Position numbers and translations under genes: made by a program
The notes under the pieces: generated by a model
Databases searched by the model: none
Seen by the model: the letters and a program-made list of their open reading frames with translations, nothing else
Told to the model about the DNA's origin: nothing
Shown: positions 63,306 through 64,000 of the stretch, piece by piece
How positions within the stretch are numbered: position 1 is the first letter of the stretch
Layout of the letters: each line of letters opens with the position of its first letter
Assembly (NCBI RefSeq): GCF_004027225.2
Contig: NC_044279.2
Coordinates: 30,854,705-30,918,704 of the forward strand
Length of the DNA: 64,000 nucleotides
Direction: 5' to 3'
From: Strigops habroptila
Taxonomy: Eukaryota; Chordata; Aves; Psittaciformes; Psittacidae

Positions 63306-64000
63306 CCCTGAAATTTACCTTTGTGAAGAATGAGAGAGATGGGGAGCTGCATCTAGATTTTTCTGATGTAGCAGAACTCTTCGCTATCTTTGCTGTGCAA
63401 GTCCCATGGCTTGCTCATGGGGTGGATTCTGTTCCTCTTTTAGCCTTTGAGTTCTACAGATCTTTCCGTTCAAAATAAAGATTTAAAGGAACCTTGCACT
63501 TAGTTCATAAGTATCTATAGGTACATTGCACAGGATGTGTTATAGTACTACTCAAGGTCTGTTACCTTAACTATATAATATCAAAGCACCTATCAGTCTA
63601 GTAGAATAATATTGATCTGAAACCAAGAAGTAAAGGAAAAAAAGTGTGCAAAAAAGTTCTGTTCAAGGTCTCATGTGTTGCCAAGAACATCAAATTAGGG
63701 CTTCCGTCCGCTTCAACGCACACCCACCCCCCCAAAAAAACCCCAAAACTAAACAAAAAAACAAAAAAAAAAAACCCAAAGAAAACAAACCTCTGCTGAA
63801 GATAAACAGAAAAAACACAATTGGAGTTGTTTGGGGATTATGCCTGGTGATGTTATAGCAGTTCTTCAGGTAGAGAAAATGGCTCTTGCTTATGTTTTCA
63901 TGGAAGGGTAGGTACATGTATAAAAATAATTATGCTTGGATCAGCATATTTGCAGGTTAACAATCAACTGCTGATTATCTGCTGATTCTTGCAAAACAGA
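63306..64000. other. Unique sequence at the right edge
   Basis: After the CR1 5' breakpoint there is no further LINE homology. Apart from the A/C tract at 63717-63790 nothing is recognisable. The downstream PDZRN exons are not reached. Confidence 0.6.
63717..63790. repeat. A/C-rich low-complexity tract
   Basis: ACACCCACCCCCCC is followed by A-runs broken by CCCC and single C. It has the same strand bias (A/C on plus) as the tracts at 75-118 and 26221-26345. Confidence 0.85.

Noticed and set aside
1..64000. CRISPR arrays, operons, tRNA and rRNA genes
   Set aside because: No regularly spaced repeats, no gene clusters and no cloverleaf structures. The window is vertebrate intronic DNA.

Overview
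The window looks like non-coding DNA from a bird. It is AT-rich, CpG-poor and nearly free of coding sequence. Its recognisable repeats are four pieces of CR1 LINE (the dominant avian retrotransposon), one LTR of a type common in Neoaves, and a small class II-like endogenous retrovirus fragment. Nothing suggests bacterial, phage or plasmid DNA: there are no operons, no dense ORFs, no tRNA or rRNA genes and no CRISPR array. Most open frames are short, overlap on both strands and match no family I recognise.

One real coding exon is supported. At 45948-46016 (+) there is a 23-codon first exon that starts MGCNLCTF, ends LLYEVSQ and runs straight into a GTGAGT splice donor. I recognise this as the alternative first exon of a PDZ-RING finger gene, most likely PDZRN4, with its paralogue PDZRN3 as the alternative. 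It would start a short isoform that lacks the N-terminal RING finger. If so, most or all of the window is deep intron of that gene, transcribed left to right, and the next coding exon lies beyond position 64000.

Layout: 1-7604 is unique sequence with a CpG-rich patch near 430-630. 7605-8130 is a solo or partial LTR. 8131-27164 is unique sequence with scattered homopolymers, candidate conserved elements (for example 12570-12740), an A/C-only tract (26221-26345) and a possible old tRNA-SINE (about 26822-26885). 27165-27720 is a minus-strand LTR with a short internal retroviral remnant. 27721-45529 is unique sequence with a CpG-rich, RFX-site-bearing candidate regulatory element near 30000-30290, two CR1 fragments, a minisatellite and a 15-bp hairpin. 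45530-46022 holds the candidate promoter, leader and exon. 46900-47310 is a good enhancer candidate downstream of it. 60014-63305 holds a CR1 3' tail and a frameshifted CR1 reverse transcriptase.

All four CR1 pieces and the retroviral fragment at 27165 lie antisense to the exon, the bias expected inside an intron. I found no convincing new multi-gene system. The best leads are the alternative exon with its lipidation-type N-terminus, the perfect RFX X-box in a CpG-rich patch, and a few strong stem-loops. Labels of 'conserved element' are judgements by eye and are untested.
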